Source: an uncultured Eubacteriales bacterium
GTDB taxonomy: Bacteria > Bacillota > Clostridia > Oscillospirales > Acutalibacteraceae
Length of the DNA stretch: 47,357 nucleotides
NCBI GenBank assembly: GCA_948537335.1
Contig: CAOUJG010000009.1
Span: forward strand, 1 to 47,357
Direction of reading: 5' to 3'
Below the pieces are notes generated by a model, which searched no databases, was not told the origin of the DNA, and saw only the letters and a program-made list of their open reading frames with translations. The translations under genes were made by a program, and so were the position numbers. Shown one piece after another: positions 33,034 to 42,100 of the stretch; the stretch's first letter is position 1; each line of letters opens with the position of its first letter.

Positions 33034-35391
33034 CTACTGCCTGTTGAGTGTCTCTTTGTTGTCTAGCATCTGATAATTTTTGACCAAAATCTGCCTGGGC
33101 TTAGACCCCTCGTGCGGCCCCACAATGCCCATTCGCTCCATCTCATCGATAAGTCGGCCAGCCCTGGCATAACCCAGCCTCAACCGCCGTTGCAGCAAGG
33201 ATGTCGAAGCCTGCCCCACCTCCATCACGCAGTTTATCGCCTCTTCCAGCATCGGGTCCTGCTCTTTGTTGTCATCGAACTTCTCCTCCTTAGAAGGCTC
33301 CTGCACTGCGTTCTTCTCAATCTCCTCAATCACCGTCTGGTCGTACTCGTTTTGGCCATTGTTCTTGATAAAGCTCAGAACGTTCTCGATTTCTTTGTCC
33401 GTCAAAAAGCAGCCCTGCACCCGCAGCGGTTTGGAGGCTCCAATTGGCGAAAACAGCATGTCGCCTCGGCCAAGCAGCTTTTCGGCCCCGCTAGAGTCAA
33501 GAATAGTCCTAGAGTCAATCTGCGAAGAAACCGAAAGCGCGATCCTGCTGGGAATGTTAGCCTTTATAACCCCAGTAATGACGTCCACAGAAGGCCTCTG
33601 CGTCGCTATAACCAAATGCATCCCGGCAGCACGGGCCATCTGCGCCAGCCGACATATAGCATCTTCGACTTCGTTTGGCGCCGCCATCATTAAGTCCGCC
33701 AGCTCATCAATTATTATCACAATCTGCGGCATTTTCTCAAACTTTTCTTCTTCGCCCTTCACAACCCCAGATTTCATCTTATTTTGCACCATTTTGTTAT
33801 AAGATGTCAAATCGCGCACGTTGTTTTCGGCAAAAATGTTGTACCTCTTGAGCATCTCCGTAACCGCCCAGTTGAGCGCCCCAGCGGCCTTGCGCGGGTC
33901 CGTGACGACAGGCACCAAAAGGTGCGGGATCCCGTTGTATATGCCAAGCTCAACCACCTTCGGGTCGATCATAAGCAAGCGGACTTCCTCGGGGCTCGCC
34001 TTATAGAGCAGGCTTATAATGAACGAATTTATGCACACAGACTTGCCCGAGCCCGTCGATCCGGCAATCAACAAATGTGGCATCTTAGATAAGTCCGCAA
34101 GAGTCACGTTTCCGGCAATGTCGCGCCCCAAAATAACCGTCAGTTTGCTCTTCGAGTTCGCAAATTCGTCCGAATTAACCAGCTCGCGCATCTTAACAAT
34201 GTTCACAATCTTGTTCGGAATCTCGATCCCCACAGCGGCCTTGCCCGGGATCGGCGCCTCAATGCGCACTCCCAGAGCCGCCAAATTAAGGGCAATGTCG
34301 TCTGCGAGGTTCGTAATCTTGCTGATTTTTACGCCCGCCGCCGGTTGAAGTTCATATCGGGTAACCGCCGGGCCGCGACTTATATCCACAATCTTCGTCT
34401 GGACTGCAAAGCTAATAAGCGTATCCACTAGCATCTGGCCATTTGTCTGCAACTCGTTCCGGATGTCAGCCTGATTTTGCTCTTTTGTTGGCTCCAAAAG
34501 CGAAGCCGGCGGATAATTATATGTACTTTCGTCCGTTTTGTCGGGCGTCAACTTGACCTCGCTTGCCTCAAACTCCGTAGATTCAACCTTTTTCTTTTTG
34601 TTTTTTTCAATAAATGCCTCGGCGGCTTTTTTCGCAGAATCCTCAAATACCTCGTCACTATTGCCTTTTGCGAATTTCTGAGCCGCGTTTTCTTTTAATC
34701 TCTCAAAGATTGCGTTCGATTTTACCGGATGGTCTGGGAATTTCGTGTGAATTTCATCGTCATCCTCGTCAGGTTCAGCCTTCAGAAAGCAGCTCTTAAG
34801 CCCCTCCGCAACAAAAACTACGACCTTCTTCAGCGCGTTGTAAAGCGTTGCCAGGCTTATCCCCGTCAAAAGCATTGTTGCGACAAAAAGCAGCAGCGAA
34901 ATGGTTATTCTGGCGCCAACCGCCCCAAAAAGATATATCACCGGTATGCCCAAAATTCCGCTAAAAAGCCCGGCTCCAGTGGCTTGTTCGCCTCTTTTAT
35001 AAAGCTCTAATAAACTCTGGAAATAACTCACATCCGCAATCTGCGGCACTTCTTCAAAAATGTACACCGACGTGCACAGCAAAAAGATCACGATCACCGA
35101 CAGTACGACCTTCGCTCCAGCCCTCTCCCTCGGTTGGGCCATTGCCGTCGTCCCCGCGATGTAAAGCAGCACCACTGGCCAAAAGATTGCGATTTTTCCA
35201 AAAAGCCCCAAAATAAAATTATGTAAAAAGAACCAGACATTCTCGCCCTTTATGAGCACCAAGCACAGCAAAAACACCGCCGTTGCAAAGATTATTATAG
35301 ATAACACTCGATTGTTTAAGCTGGCGGGCTCTTCCTGCCTGGCTTTTGGCCTCGCTGTTTTTTTCGATTTCAAGTCTTTTTTTTCCGTCAA
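33034..35391 (-). CDS. ftsK: DNA translocase FtsK/SpoIIIE
   Basis: A 785-residue ATP-driven DNA pump. Four hydrophobic helices fall in residues 30-195, then a charged linker, then the motor domain with Walker A AGSTGSGKSVCIN (about 452-464) and Walker B IVIIIDELADLM. The C-terminal gamma winged helix (QASTSLLQRRLRLGYARAG onward) reads chromosome orientation sequences. In spore formers this family packs the chromosome into the forespore; proximity to tepA, as in Bacillus, favours SpoIIIE, though one protein may do both jobs. TTG start with GAGGGG 6 bases upstream. Confidence 0.95.
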   Translation of the reverse strand: MTEKKDLKSKKTARPKARQEEPASLNNRVLSIIIFATAVFLLCLVLIKGENVWFFLHNFILGLFGKIAIFWPVVLLYIAGTTAMAQPRERAGAKVVLSVIVIFLLCTSVYIFEEVPQIADVSYFQSLLELYKRGEQATGAGLFSGILGIPVIYLFGAVGARITISLLLFVATMLLTGISLATLYNALKKVVVFVAEGLKSCFLKAEPDEDDDEIHTKFPDHPVKSNAIFERLKENAAQKFAKGNSDEVFEDSAKKAAEAFIEKNKKKKVESTEFEASEVKLTPDKTDESTYNYPPASLLEPTKEQNQADIRNELQTNGQMLVDTLISFAVQTKIVDISRGPAVTRYELQPAAGVKISKITNLADDIALNLAALGVRIEAPIPGKAAVGIEIPNKIVNIVKMRELVNSDEFANSKSKLTVILGRDIAGNVTLADLSKMPHLLIAGSTGSGKSVCINSFIISLLYKASPEEVRLLMIDPKVVELGIYNGIPHLLVPVVTDPRKAAGALNWAVTEMLKRYNIFAENNVRDLTSYNKMVQNKMKSGVVKGEEEKFEKMPQIVIIIDELADLMMAAPNEVEDAICRLAQMARAAGMHLVIATQRPSVDVITGVIKANIPSRIALSVSSQIDSRTILDSSGAEKLLGRGDMLFSPIGASKPLRVQGCFLTDKEIENVLSFIKNNGQNEYDQTVIEEIEKNAVQEPSKEEKFDDNKEQDPMLEEAINCVMEVGQASTSLLQRRLRLGYARAGRLIDEMERMGIVGPHEGSKPRQILVKNYQMLDNKETLNRQ

Positions 35392-35437
35392 AATATCCCC
35401 TCACAGTTTTTTAATAGCCGCAGTCAAGAATCTCGGG

Positions 35438-35467
35438 GTAGGGACGGCGGTTAAAGCTTGTCCCTAC
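35438..35467. repeat. Palindromic repeat-like element between ftsK and tepA
   Basis: GTAGGGAC (35438-35445) and GTCCCTAC (35460-35467) form a perfect 8-bp inverted repeat with a 14-base loop, with CGGGGTAGGGACGGC on one flank. It looks like the short dispersed palindromes that are common in gut Clostridia. No T-tract follows on either strand, so it is not a standard terminator. Confidence 0.5.
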
Positions 35468-35506
35468 GGCAACCTCACAAATTTTCCTTATATGCCACGC
35501 GGCTTT

Positions 35507-36274
35507 CTAGGCCTTCTTGCTGCCACTATTCGAATTCTTTTCGGCCCTTTCATTATCTATCATATCATAAAGTCGCGCAAGTGCGTCAGACAAATTTCCA
35601 ACCTCGTCAATGATCCCCTCCGTAACGGCCTCCTTGCCCTCCAAAACCGTGCCAATGTCCATGTCAAGCTCGCTAGTGTTCGTCACCAGCTCCAAAAAGC
35701 GCTTAGAATCTATCTTCGAGTTGTCCGTAATAAATTTGGTAATCCTGTTTTGCATCCGTTTAAGATACTCAAAAGCTTGCGAAGTTCCCAGAGTCGTGCC
35801 TGTCGTCCGCACCGGATGTATCATCATGGAAGCCGACTTCGCGATAAACGTCTTCTTTGCCGAGACAGCCAGCGGAACCCCAATAGAATGCCCGCCTCCA
35901 ATGACCATCGAAACCGTGGGCTTTTTCATCCCCGCAACCAGCTCCGCCAGAGAGAGCCCCGCTTCAATGTCGCCCCCCACGGTGTTAAGCAGAATGAGCA
36001 ATCCGTCAATCGAAGGGCTCTCCTCAATAGCGACAAGCTGCGGAATCACCCTCTCGTACTTCGTCGTCTTCACCGAGTCCTCCGCAAAGTCGTGCCCCTC
36101 AATCGTTCCAAAAATCATCAGGCAATAAATGGTATGCCTCCCATTCGTCACGACAACGGCGCCAGTTTTGCTAATTTGCTCCATCTGAATTTTACTGCCG
36201 GGGTTTGCCTCACTTATGTTCTCATCCACCGTCCCATCGGAATTGTTCGCGGTTAAATCCTTGTTTTTGCTCAT
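35507..36274 (-). CDS. tepA: TepA/YmfB-like ClpP-family serine protease
   Basis: A 255-residue cytoplasmic peptidase with ClpP fold. The likely nucleophile is S130 in GGGHSIGVPLA and the catalytic histidine H153 in MMIHPVRTTG. An oxyanion-loop equivalent GGDIEAGL precedes them. In Bacillus TepA helps protein translocation and breaks down spore SASPs on germination. The ATG at 36274 was chosen because GGAGGTG lies 9 bases upstream; the frame is open to 36322 but without a site. It is upstream of ftsK/spoIIIE, matching the tepA-spoIIIE neighbourhood of Bacillus. Confidence 0.9.
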   Translation of the reverse strand: MSKNKDLTANNSDGTVDENISEANPGSKIQMEQISKTGAVVVTNGRHTIYCLMIFGTIEGHDFAEDSVKTTKYERVIPQLVAIEESPSIDGLLILLNTVGGDIEAGLSLAELVAGMKKPTVSMVIGGGHSIGVPLAVSAKKTFIAKSASMMIHPVRTTGTTLGTSQAFEYLKRMQNRITKFITDNSKIDSKRFLELVTNTSELDMDIGTVLEGKEAVTEGIIDEVGNLSDALARLYDMIDNERAEKNSNSGSKKA

Positions 36275-36318
36275 GATATCTTGCACCTCCACAGATATCT
36301 TGTGCAAAATCGGCAATA

Positions 36319-37257
36319 TCATGCATATTTTATTCCATTTTTTAAAGATAAAGCCTCCAAAGCTTTTTCAACAATGTCGCTCGCCCACAGATTATAGCAC
36401 TCCTTCAGGTACGGCATCCTTCCAACCTGGCCAAATTTGTCCTCCACGCCAACAGACCTCAGCGGCACGGGGCATTCTTCCATCAAAACCTCGCAAACAG
36501 CCGACTTTAAGCCGCCAATCACATTATGGTTCTCGGCCGTCAAAACTGCGCCAGTCTTCTTTGCAGAAGCGACCACCCCCGCCCGGTCAATGGGCTTTAT
36601 CGTATGTACGTTTATAATCTCAGCGTCTATGCCGCGCGCTTGCAGCTCCCTCGCCGCAGTCAAAGTCTCACTCACCATTATTCCAGAACAGAAAATGCTC
36701 AAATCCCGGCCATCCTTGATTTTGCTCGCCTTAAACAGGTCAAAATCGCAGGTCTCATCAAAAACATCCGGCGCCGACTTGCGAATCATCCGAATATACA
36801 CCACGCCGTAGTAATCTGCAATCTGCGGAAGCGCCCTTCTCAGCTGAGTTCCATCCGTCGGCTCAAAAATCACAATCCCCGGAATGCTCCTCAAAACGCC
36901 GATGTCCTCAAAGCTCATGTGCGTCCCGCCGTTAAGCTCCGCGCTAATTCCCGGATCCGTGCCGATTATTTTGACATTTTGCCGAGCGTAAGTGCACGAA
37001 ATCGCGACCTGATCGCAAATGCGTCTGGTCGCAAACGGCGCAAACGTAGAAATAAACGGTATCATCCCGTAACTGCTCATTCCAGCGGCCACGCAAGCCA
37101 TGTTCTGCTCCGCTATGCCGACGTTTATGGTTCTTTCCGGAAAGTTGCGTTTTAGGCTAGAAAGGCCGTTTGCTCGCATCAAATCCGCATCAAGCAGCAC
37201 TATATCTTCATTTTCTGCCATCAGCTTTTCTAATTCTTCCGCCAAAACTTGCCGCAT
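36319..37257 (-). CDS. Transketolase C-terminal subunit
   Basis: The pyrimidine-binding and C-terminal half of a split transketolase, about 312 residues. It moves two-carbon units in the non-oxidative pentose phosphate pathway, as a partner of the N-terminal subunit. Visible: the GIAEQNMACVAAGMSSYG block (about 46-63, with the catalytic Glu that activates TPP), FAPFATRRICDQV, and the C-terminal domain from residue 190. The ATG at 37257 has GAGG 10 bases upstream; a GTG at 37263 overlapping the upstream stop is also possible. Very close to DXS and PDH-beta in fold, but size and pairing fit transketolase. Confidence 0.92.
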   Translation of the reverse strand: MRQVLAEELEKLMAENEDIVLLDADLMRANGLSSLKRNFPERTINVGIAEQNMACVAAGMSSYGMIPFISTFAPFATRRICDQVAISCTYARQNVKIIGTDPGISAELNGGTHMSFEDIGVLRSIPGIVIFEPTDGTQLRRALPQIADYYGVVYIRMIRKSAPDVFDETCDFDLFKASKIKDGRDLSIFCSGIMVSETLTAARELQARGIDAEIINVHTIKPIDRAGVVASAKKTGAVLTAENHNVIGGLKSAVCEVLMEECPVPLRSVGVEDKFGQVGRMPYLKECYNLWASDIVEKALEALSLKNGIKYA

Positions 37258-37262
37258 CTCCA

Positions 37263-38075
37263 CTACGCCTCACCCCTTAGCTCTGCCAACCCCGCGGCCA
37301 TCGCCTCCGGCGTGACCTGCATGCTGTGGTTGCTCGTCCCGGCGGCCTCTGCAAAGGAGATTCCCTTGCCCTTCACCGTGTTCAAGATTATCATCGACAG
37401 CTTTTGCGAAGACTTCGCCGACGTTATAGCCGCATCAATGGCCTCGCAGTCGTGACCATCGTCCACAACCAGCACATTCCAGCCAAAAGCACGCCACTTG
37501 TCGTCCAACGGCGCTATATCGCAAATTTCGCTAACTTCGCCGTCCAGCTGCAATTTGTTGTAATCCGTAAACGCAATCACGTTGTCGAGCTCATGTTGCG
37601 CAGCGAACATCGCTGCCTCCCAAATCTGCCCCTCCTGGCTCTCTCCGTCGCCAATTATCGTATAAATCGTGGCTCCGTCGTTTCTCATTTTAGAGGCCTT
37701 CGCTATCCCCATCGCGCAGGAAAACCCTTGCCCCAGAGAACCTGTTGTCATGTCGATTCCCGGAGTCCTATTCATGTCGCAGTGACTCGGCAAATTCGTC
37801 CCCGGCTGATTAAGCGTCAGCAGCCAGTCCTCGCCAAAGTAACCCTTGCTGCACAAAACAGAATAAACCGCCGGTCCGCTGTGCCCCTTAGACACAATCA
37901 GGCGATCCCTGCCCGGCATATTCGGATTTTTCGGGTCAATATTCATGTGATTCTCATAAAGCACAACCAAAAGTTCCACGATAGACAGCGAGCCGCCAAT
38001 GTGCCCGCTGCCAAAAGTCCCAATCGTCTTCAAAATCAAGCGCCGAATCTCCGCGCACTTGCTCGTCCAGTCCAT
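37263..38075 (-). CDS. Transketolase N-terminal subunit
   Basis: The thiamine-diphosphate-binding half of a split transketolase, 270 residues. The TPP motif GDGESQEGQIWEAAMFAAQ begins near residue 140 and ends in the usual N-x(2) region (DYNKLQLDG). The N-terminal HIGGSLSIVELLVVLY and SKGHSGPAVYSVL are typical. The second ATG was chosen because GGAGG is 6 bases upstream; the ATG at 38081 touches that site. It directly precedes the C-terminal subunit, with start and stop within a few bases. Confidence 0.93.
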   Translation of the reverse strand: MDWTSKCAEIRRLILKTIGTFGSGHIGGSLSIVELLVVLYENHMNIDPKNPNMPGRDRLIVSKGHSGPAVYSVLCSKGYFGEDWLLTLNQPGTNLPSHCDMNRTPGIDMTTGSLGQGFSCAMGIAKASKMRNDGATIYTIIGDGESQEGQIWEAAMFAAQHELDNVIAFTDYNKLQLDGEVSEICDIAPLDDKWRAFGWNVLVVDDGHDCEAIDAAITSAKSSQKLSMIILNTVKGKGISFAEAAGTSNHSMQVTPEAMAAGLAELRGEA

Positions 38076-38102
38076 AACCATCCTCCAATTTTAAACACGT
38101 AT

Positions 38103-38131
38103 ATTATACACTGGCCAAAAGATTAAATCAA
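38103..38131 (-). promoter_or_regulatory. Promoter of the transketolase genes
   Basis: Minus strand TTGATT (38126-38131) and a perfect TATAAT (38103-38108), spacing 17, 27 bases before the ATG. Confidence 0.75.
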
Positions 38132-38179
38132 CGCAAACAAAAATTGGAGAGCGGCTAAGCCTAGTATCCATACCTGTAG

Positions 38180-38962
38180 TCAGGCTTTGCCTTTTACTTT
38201 ATCTAGCGCATATTTTTCTAGTCGAGAAACTTGTGCCTGGCTGATTCCTATTTCGGACGCGACTTCCATTTGAGTTTTGCCCACCAAAAAGCGCAGACTC
38301 AAGATTTTTTTTTCGCGGTCACTCAATTTCGCGATGGACTCTTTAAAAACGATCTCGTCCAGCCAGTTGGTGTCCTCATTCTTGCTTCCAACTTGGTCCA
38401 TAACGTAGATGGTGTCGCTGCCCTCAGAAAAAACCGGCTCGTAAAGAGAAATCGGCTCCACAATGGATTCCAACGCAATTACTAAAGTCTCTCTTTTTAC
38501 GTCTAATTTTTTTGCAATTTCATCAACAGAAGGTTCCTGACCCGACGTCGCAATGATCTGCTCTTTAACCTGCATGGCTTTATAGGCAACATCGCGCATT
38601 GAGCGGCTTACTCGGATGGAGTTGTTGTCTCGCAGATATCTTCGTATTTCGCCGATTATCATCGGCACGCCGTAGGTAGAAAATCGGACGTTAAGGTCAA
38701 TGTCAAAATTGTCAATAGCCTTTATCAGCCCAATGCATCCAACCTGAAACAAATCATCAAGATTTTCGCCTCTATTTGTAAAGCGCTGTATGACGCTCAA
38801 CACCAGTCTTAAGTTGCCGTTTACCAGCTCTTCTCTTGCTTTTTCTCGTTCTTTTTTTGTGCCGGTTTTCATCACCTTCAAAAGCTCCATCTTTTCCTTC
38901 TCCGATAGCACCTTTAGCTTCGCCGTATTCACTCCGCAGAGCTCCACCTTGTTGTACTGCAT
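38180..38962 (-). CDS. sigG: Sigma-G, late forespore sigma factor
   Basis: A 260-residue sigma-70 factor that directs late forespore genes such as SASPs and germination receptors. The N-terminal YNKVELCGVNTAKLKVLSEK is diagnostic of sigma-G (sigma-F lacks it). Region 2 includes LDDLFQVGCIGLIKAIDNFD (about 91-110) and region 4 TQMEVASEIGISQAQVSRLE (about 232-251). ATG start with GAAGGGAG about 8 bases upstream. It is a single gene far from spoIIGA-sigE and carries a forespore-like promoter sequence upstream. Confidence 0.95.
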   Translation of the reverse strand: MQYNKVELCGVNTAKLKVLSEKEKMELLKVMKTGTKKEREKAREELVNGNLRLVLSVIQRFTNRGENLDDLFQVGCIGLIKAIDNFDIDLNVRFSTYGVPMIIGEIRRYLRDNNSIRVSRSMRDVAYKAMQVKEQIIATSGQEPSVDEIAKKLDVKRETLVIALESIVEPISLYEPVFSEGSDTIYVMDQVGSKNEDTNWLDEIVFKESIAKLSDREKKILSLRFLVGKTQMEVASEIGISQAQVSRLEKYALDKVKGKA

Positions 38963-38997
38963 TTTATAAAAACTCCCTTCGCGCTTGCCCTTAACTT

Positions 38998-39027
38998 AAG
39001 TATTGGCCTTTGCGGCTTTATTAATGC
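38998..39027 (-). promoter_or_regulatory. Possible sigma-F/sigma-G-type promoter of sigG
   Basis: Minus strand GCATT (39023-39027), 15 bases, GCCAATACTT (38998-39007). This fits most positions of the forespore consensus GYATA-N15-GGnnAnAnTw and lies 36 bases before the sigG ATG. sigG is known to be read by sigma-F and by itself in Bacillus. Confidence 0.35.
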
Positions 39028-39044
39028 AGCCCAAGCACAAAGAA

Positions 39045-39080
39045 ATAAAAATTGTCACCTTCAAATTAAAAGGTGACAAT
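39045..39080 (-). terminator. Terminator of the giant Nif11-leader gene
   Basis: ATTGTCACCTT (39051-39061) and AAGGTGACAAT (39070-39080) form an 11-bp perfect stem with an 8-base loop, followed on the minus strand by TTTTTATTT. It lies 32 bases after the stop of the giant gene. Confidence 0.9.
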
Positions 39081-39111
39081 AAATCCGTATTAAATTTTAA
39101 ATTTTTTAGAT

Positions 39112-42100
39112 TTATGATTCATTGATAAGATCGGCAAAGTTAGCATATGCAGCCTCTTGTAATATTTGAGACAAAGTTTTATTTTTCTGTGATACATTTT
39201 TCTCTGCTTTTTGATTAAAGGCTATATTATTAAAACTAAATACCGGATTTTTATTATTTTTTCTAAGCTCTTCAAGGTTGGTTCTAACAAAGCGTTTTAG
39301 TAACGCTAACTGGCTTGCCTTGCGTCTTCGGTCCAGACTCAAGTTTGCTCTAGCTTGCAGAAATCTAAGCAAGCCAAATGCTTCCTCGTACGTTAATGGC
39401 AGATCCTCTTGCGCTGGTGCTGCGGCTGATCCTGCGTCGTCGTCCAAATCTTCGTCCGGTTTCTCCTCTGGTGCGGCTGATACATTACTCTTATTCTTAT
39501 TCATACGTTCATGTTTAGTTGTTTTTATATTTTTCTTTTTAACCACTGGTTGCAGGGCTGGTTTTTCTTCGCCACCTTCGCCAGCTGAGGCTGGTGCTGG
39601 GGCGGCTGGTTGCACTGGGGCTAGGGCTGAGACAACTTTCTTCTCTTCTTTTTGTTTGTCCAACTCATCTCTAGCAATTGCTACAATTTTTTGGGCTAAA
39701 TTTTCTGGTATCGCTGTGCCACCACCATTGATATTATCATCTACATTTTCTTCCTCGGCCTCGTCACCCGAACTAATGTCAAAAATTTTATTATTATTGG
39801 CGGCTTCTTCTTTTTCACCTTCAGGGGGTGCGGCTTCTTTTTTAATGAAATCCTCCACCTTAAGGTTGTATTTATTCTTAATGTTCAATATCATTTCAAT
39901 ATCATCCTGAGATGGCTCAGGTATCTCATTATTGGTATAGTCCCAAACACTTTCAGATATTATATATTTTCCTGTGCCATTTTCTTTAGTCACTTTGTCC
40001 GCTACTTTAGCTATACCTAACTTAAATAAATCATTGTCGCCGTCGCCTAACTCCGGCACGCCATCTTCATCTAAGTTCCCATTAAGAACTTCATTAACTA
40101 AACATTTTGGTGTGCTGAACCATAGCGAAAAATGAAGTCTTTCTAACATTTTAAGGTCTTCAGGAGTTACTTTATCGGCATTTATAAATTTGGTTTCATC
40201 TACAATCTTCATACTGTCGTCGTTATTATCGTAATACATATTTTCTCCTGCATCAAATATAGCTTCTTTCAGATTTATTAGATTTTCTCCAGGAACCGCA
40301 GTTAAGTCTGGTAACTTTGTACCGTTTATATCTATTTTGGGTAATGTGTTTAAATAATTTACTAAAGCTTTTACATTACCGGGTGATTCTTCACTTGAGT
40401 TATCGCCAGGTCCACCCTGGTTGTTATTGACGCCGTTATTAAGGTTCTGGGCAGCGTCATCATTATCAGCGCTTAGCATGTTAGCAATTTTACTAATACC
40501 CTTGCCAACAACTGCCCCAGCTGCAATTGTACCCCCCGCTATATACATCCCCTCAGCCGCTTTTGCAACATTTGGATGGTCAGAAACATATTGCCCGGCG
40601 TCCTTTAGCGAGTGCACTTTACTTAAGTCTTTAACAGCAGCCTGCGCCTCATCAAGCTTAGCTCCAACTTGCTCTCCTGAAGGTAATTTGTTATATGCAA
40701 CGCTGGCAACATCTTTAACTTTTTGCGGAATATATCCTTTTACCGTATCAGCAGCACTTTTGAAAGTGTCCTTCCACGTCGTACCTGCCCCCTCACCTTC
40801 GTTTGAAGTTAAATCAGCATTCGTAGATAGTTCAGGGCCATACTGCGGGCGTAAGATTGTCTGGTTTGAAAAATTCGTAGCGGGATTTGATGAGCTCCCT
40901 TTTGTAAAACTATCGTCACCAAACGTTAGTGTTTTCTCAAAAGTAGTAGGTAAATCCGTGCCAGACTTTTGGTCACCCATATTAAAATTCTTTGAGTTTT
41001 CAAAGGCACCAGTTGAGTTTAAGGAAGTTGCAGCATCATTTTTTGTTTCAGAGCTTGAAAAGAATCTGTTATACAACCTTTTAAAAAAGTTTTCATTCTT
41101 TGCTGCAGGCATTGTTAAGTCTATACGAGGGTTGTTTTTCGGCATCTCGGCGGCAGCATTGTCCAATTTCTTCGCACCCTTAACTGTATAATCTACTTGC
41201 GGCACCGAAGTTTGTGGCACTTCTTTATTAGAAGAACCCGCGTTAAATACAGCTACTTCCGTTCTTTTTGCTAATTTTTTAATATTGGTAGAACTATCCG
41301 GGATATTTACATTAGCCACTGCTGTGCTTGTTGATTTGCCCGGTTGAGTTATCGTCTCAGCGTTCGCCCGATTAAGGTTTTCCTGTGTTTGTGGGCTATA
41401 AGATTTAAACTCTTTATTCGCAGTGCTTTTTGGCACTTCCGCTTTAGGAAGTCCTGCCTTTTGTAAAACTACTGTACCTTCATGGATTTCTCCCTTTTCA
41501 GAATTTGAAGGTGTTAAAAATCTTGAATCAATCCGTTTGCTTGAATCAACCTGGTTGTCTATAACTTCGTTAGCCACATTTATTGGAAGGCTGGTATCAA
41601 CATTAGAGTCGATCTTTGAAAAATCATTTTCAACGGTAATTTTCCTTACTCCCGATCCTTCTGTTTTTAAAGGCCGTGCTATGGAAGCATGTGTCGGCCG
41701 CGACGTTCCTTGATTTAAACTGTCGATGTCAGCTTTAGATGACATATAAATATCTTGTAGTTGCTGTTCTGTCGGTGGTAAATTTTCATGACTAACAGCA
41801 TTTGCTGGTGGCTGAGATTTTTGGATTTCTTTTTGTCCCTCTAAAAACATTTGATCTAACTGATCAACTGTAAAGTCCCCTGTAGCAGAAGTTTGTCCCT
41901 CTGAGGCAATATGAGGAGTGTCAACCGGAGTTGTTCCTGAATCTTTAATTGCATTTTGTCCCTCTAAAAACATCTGTTCTAGCTGTGCAGGCGACAAGTC
42001 TCCTGTAGTATCATCTATGCCGTACCACCAATTTTTTAAAGATTTTACCTTTTTAGCAACTTCTGTTGCTGTAGAGGTTACTTTATTCACAGCTTTTGTT

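Noticed and set aside
35252..36256. 334-codon plus-strand frame over ftsK and tepA
   Set aside because: Shadow of two well-recognised genes on the minus strand; Arg/His/Asn-rich composition typical of an antisense frame.
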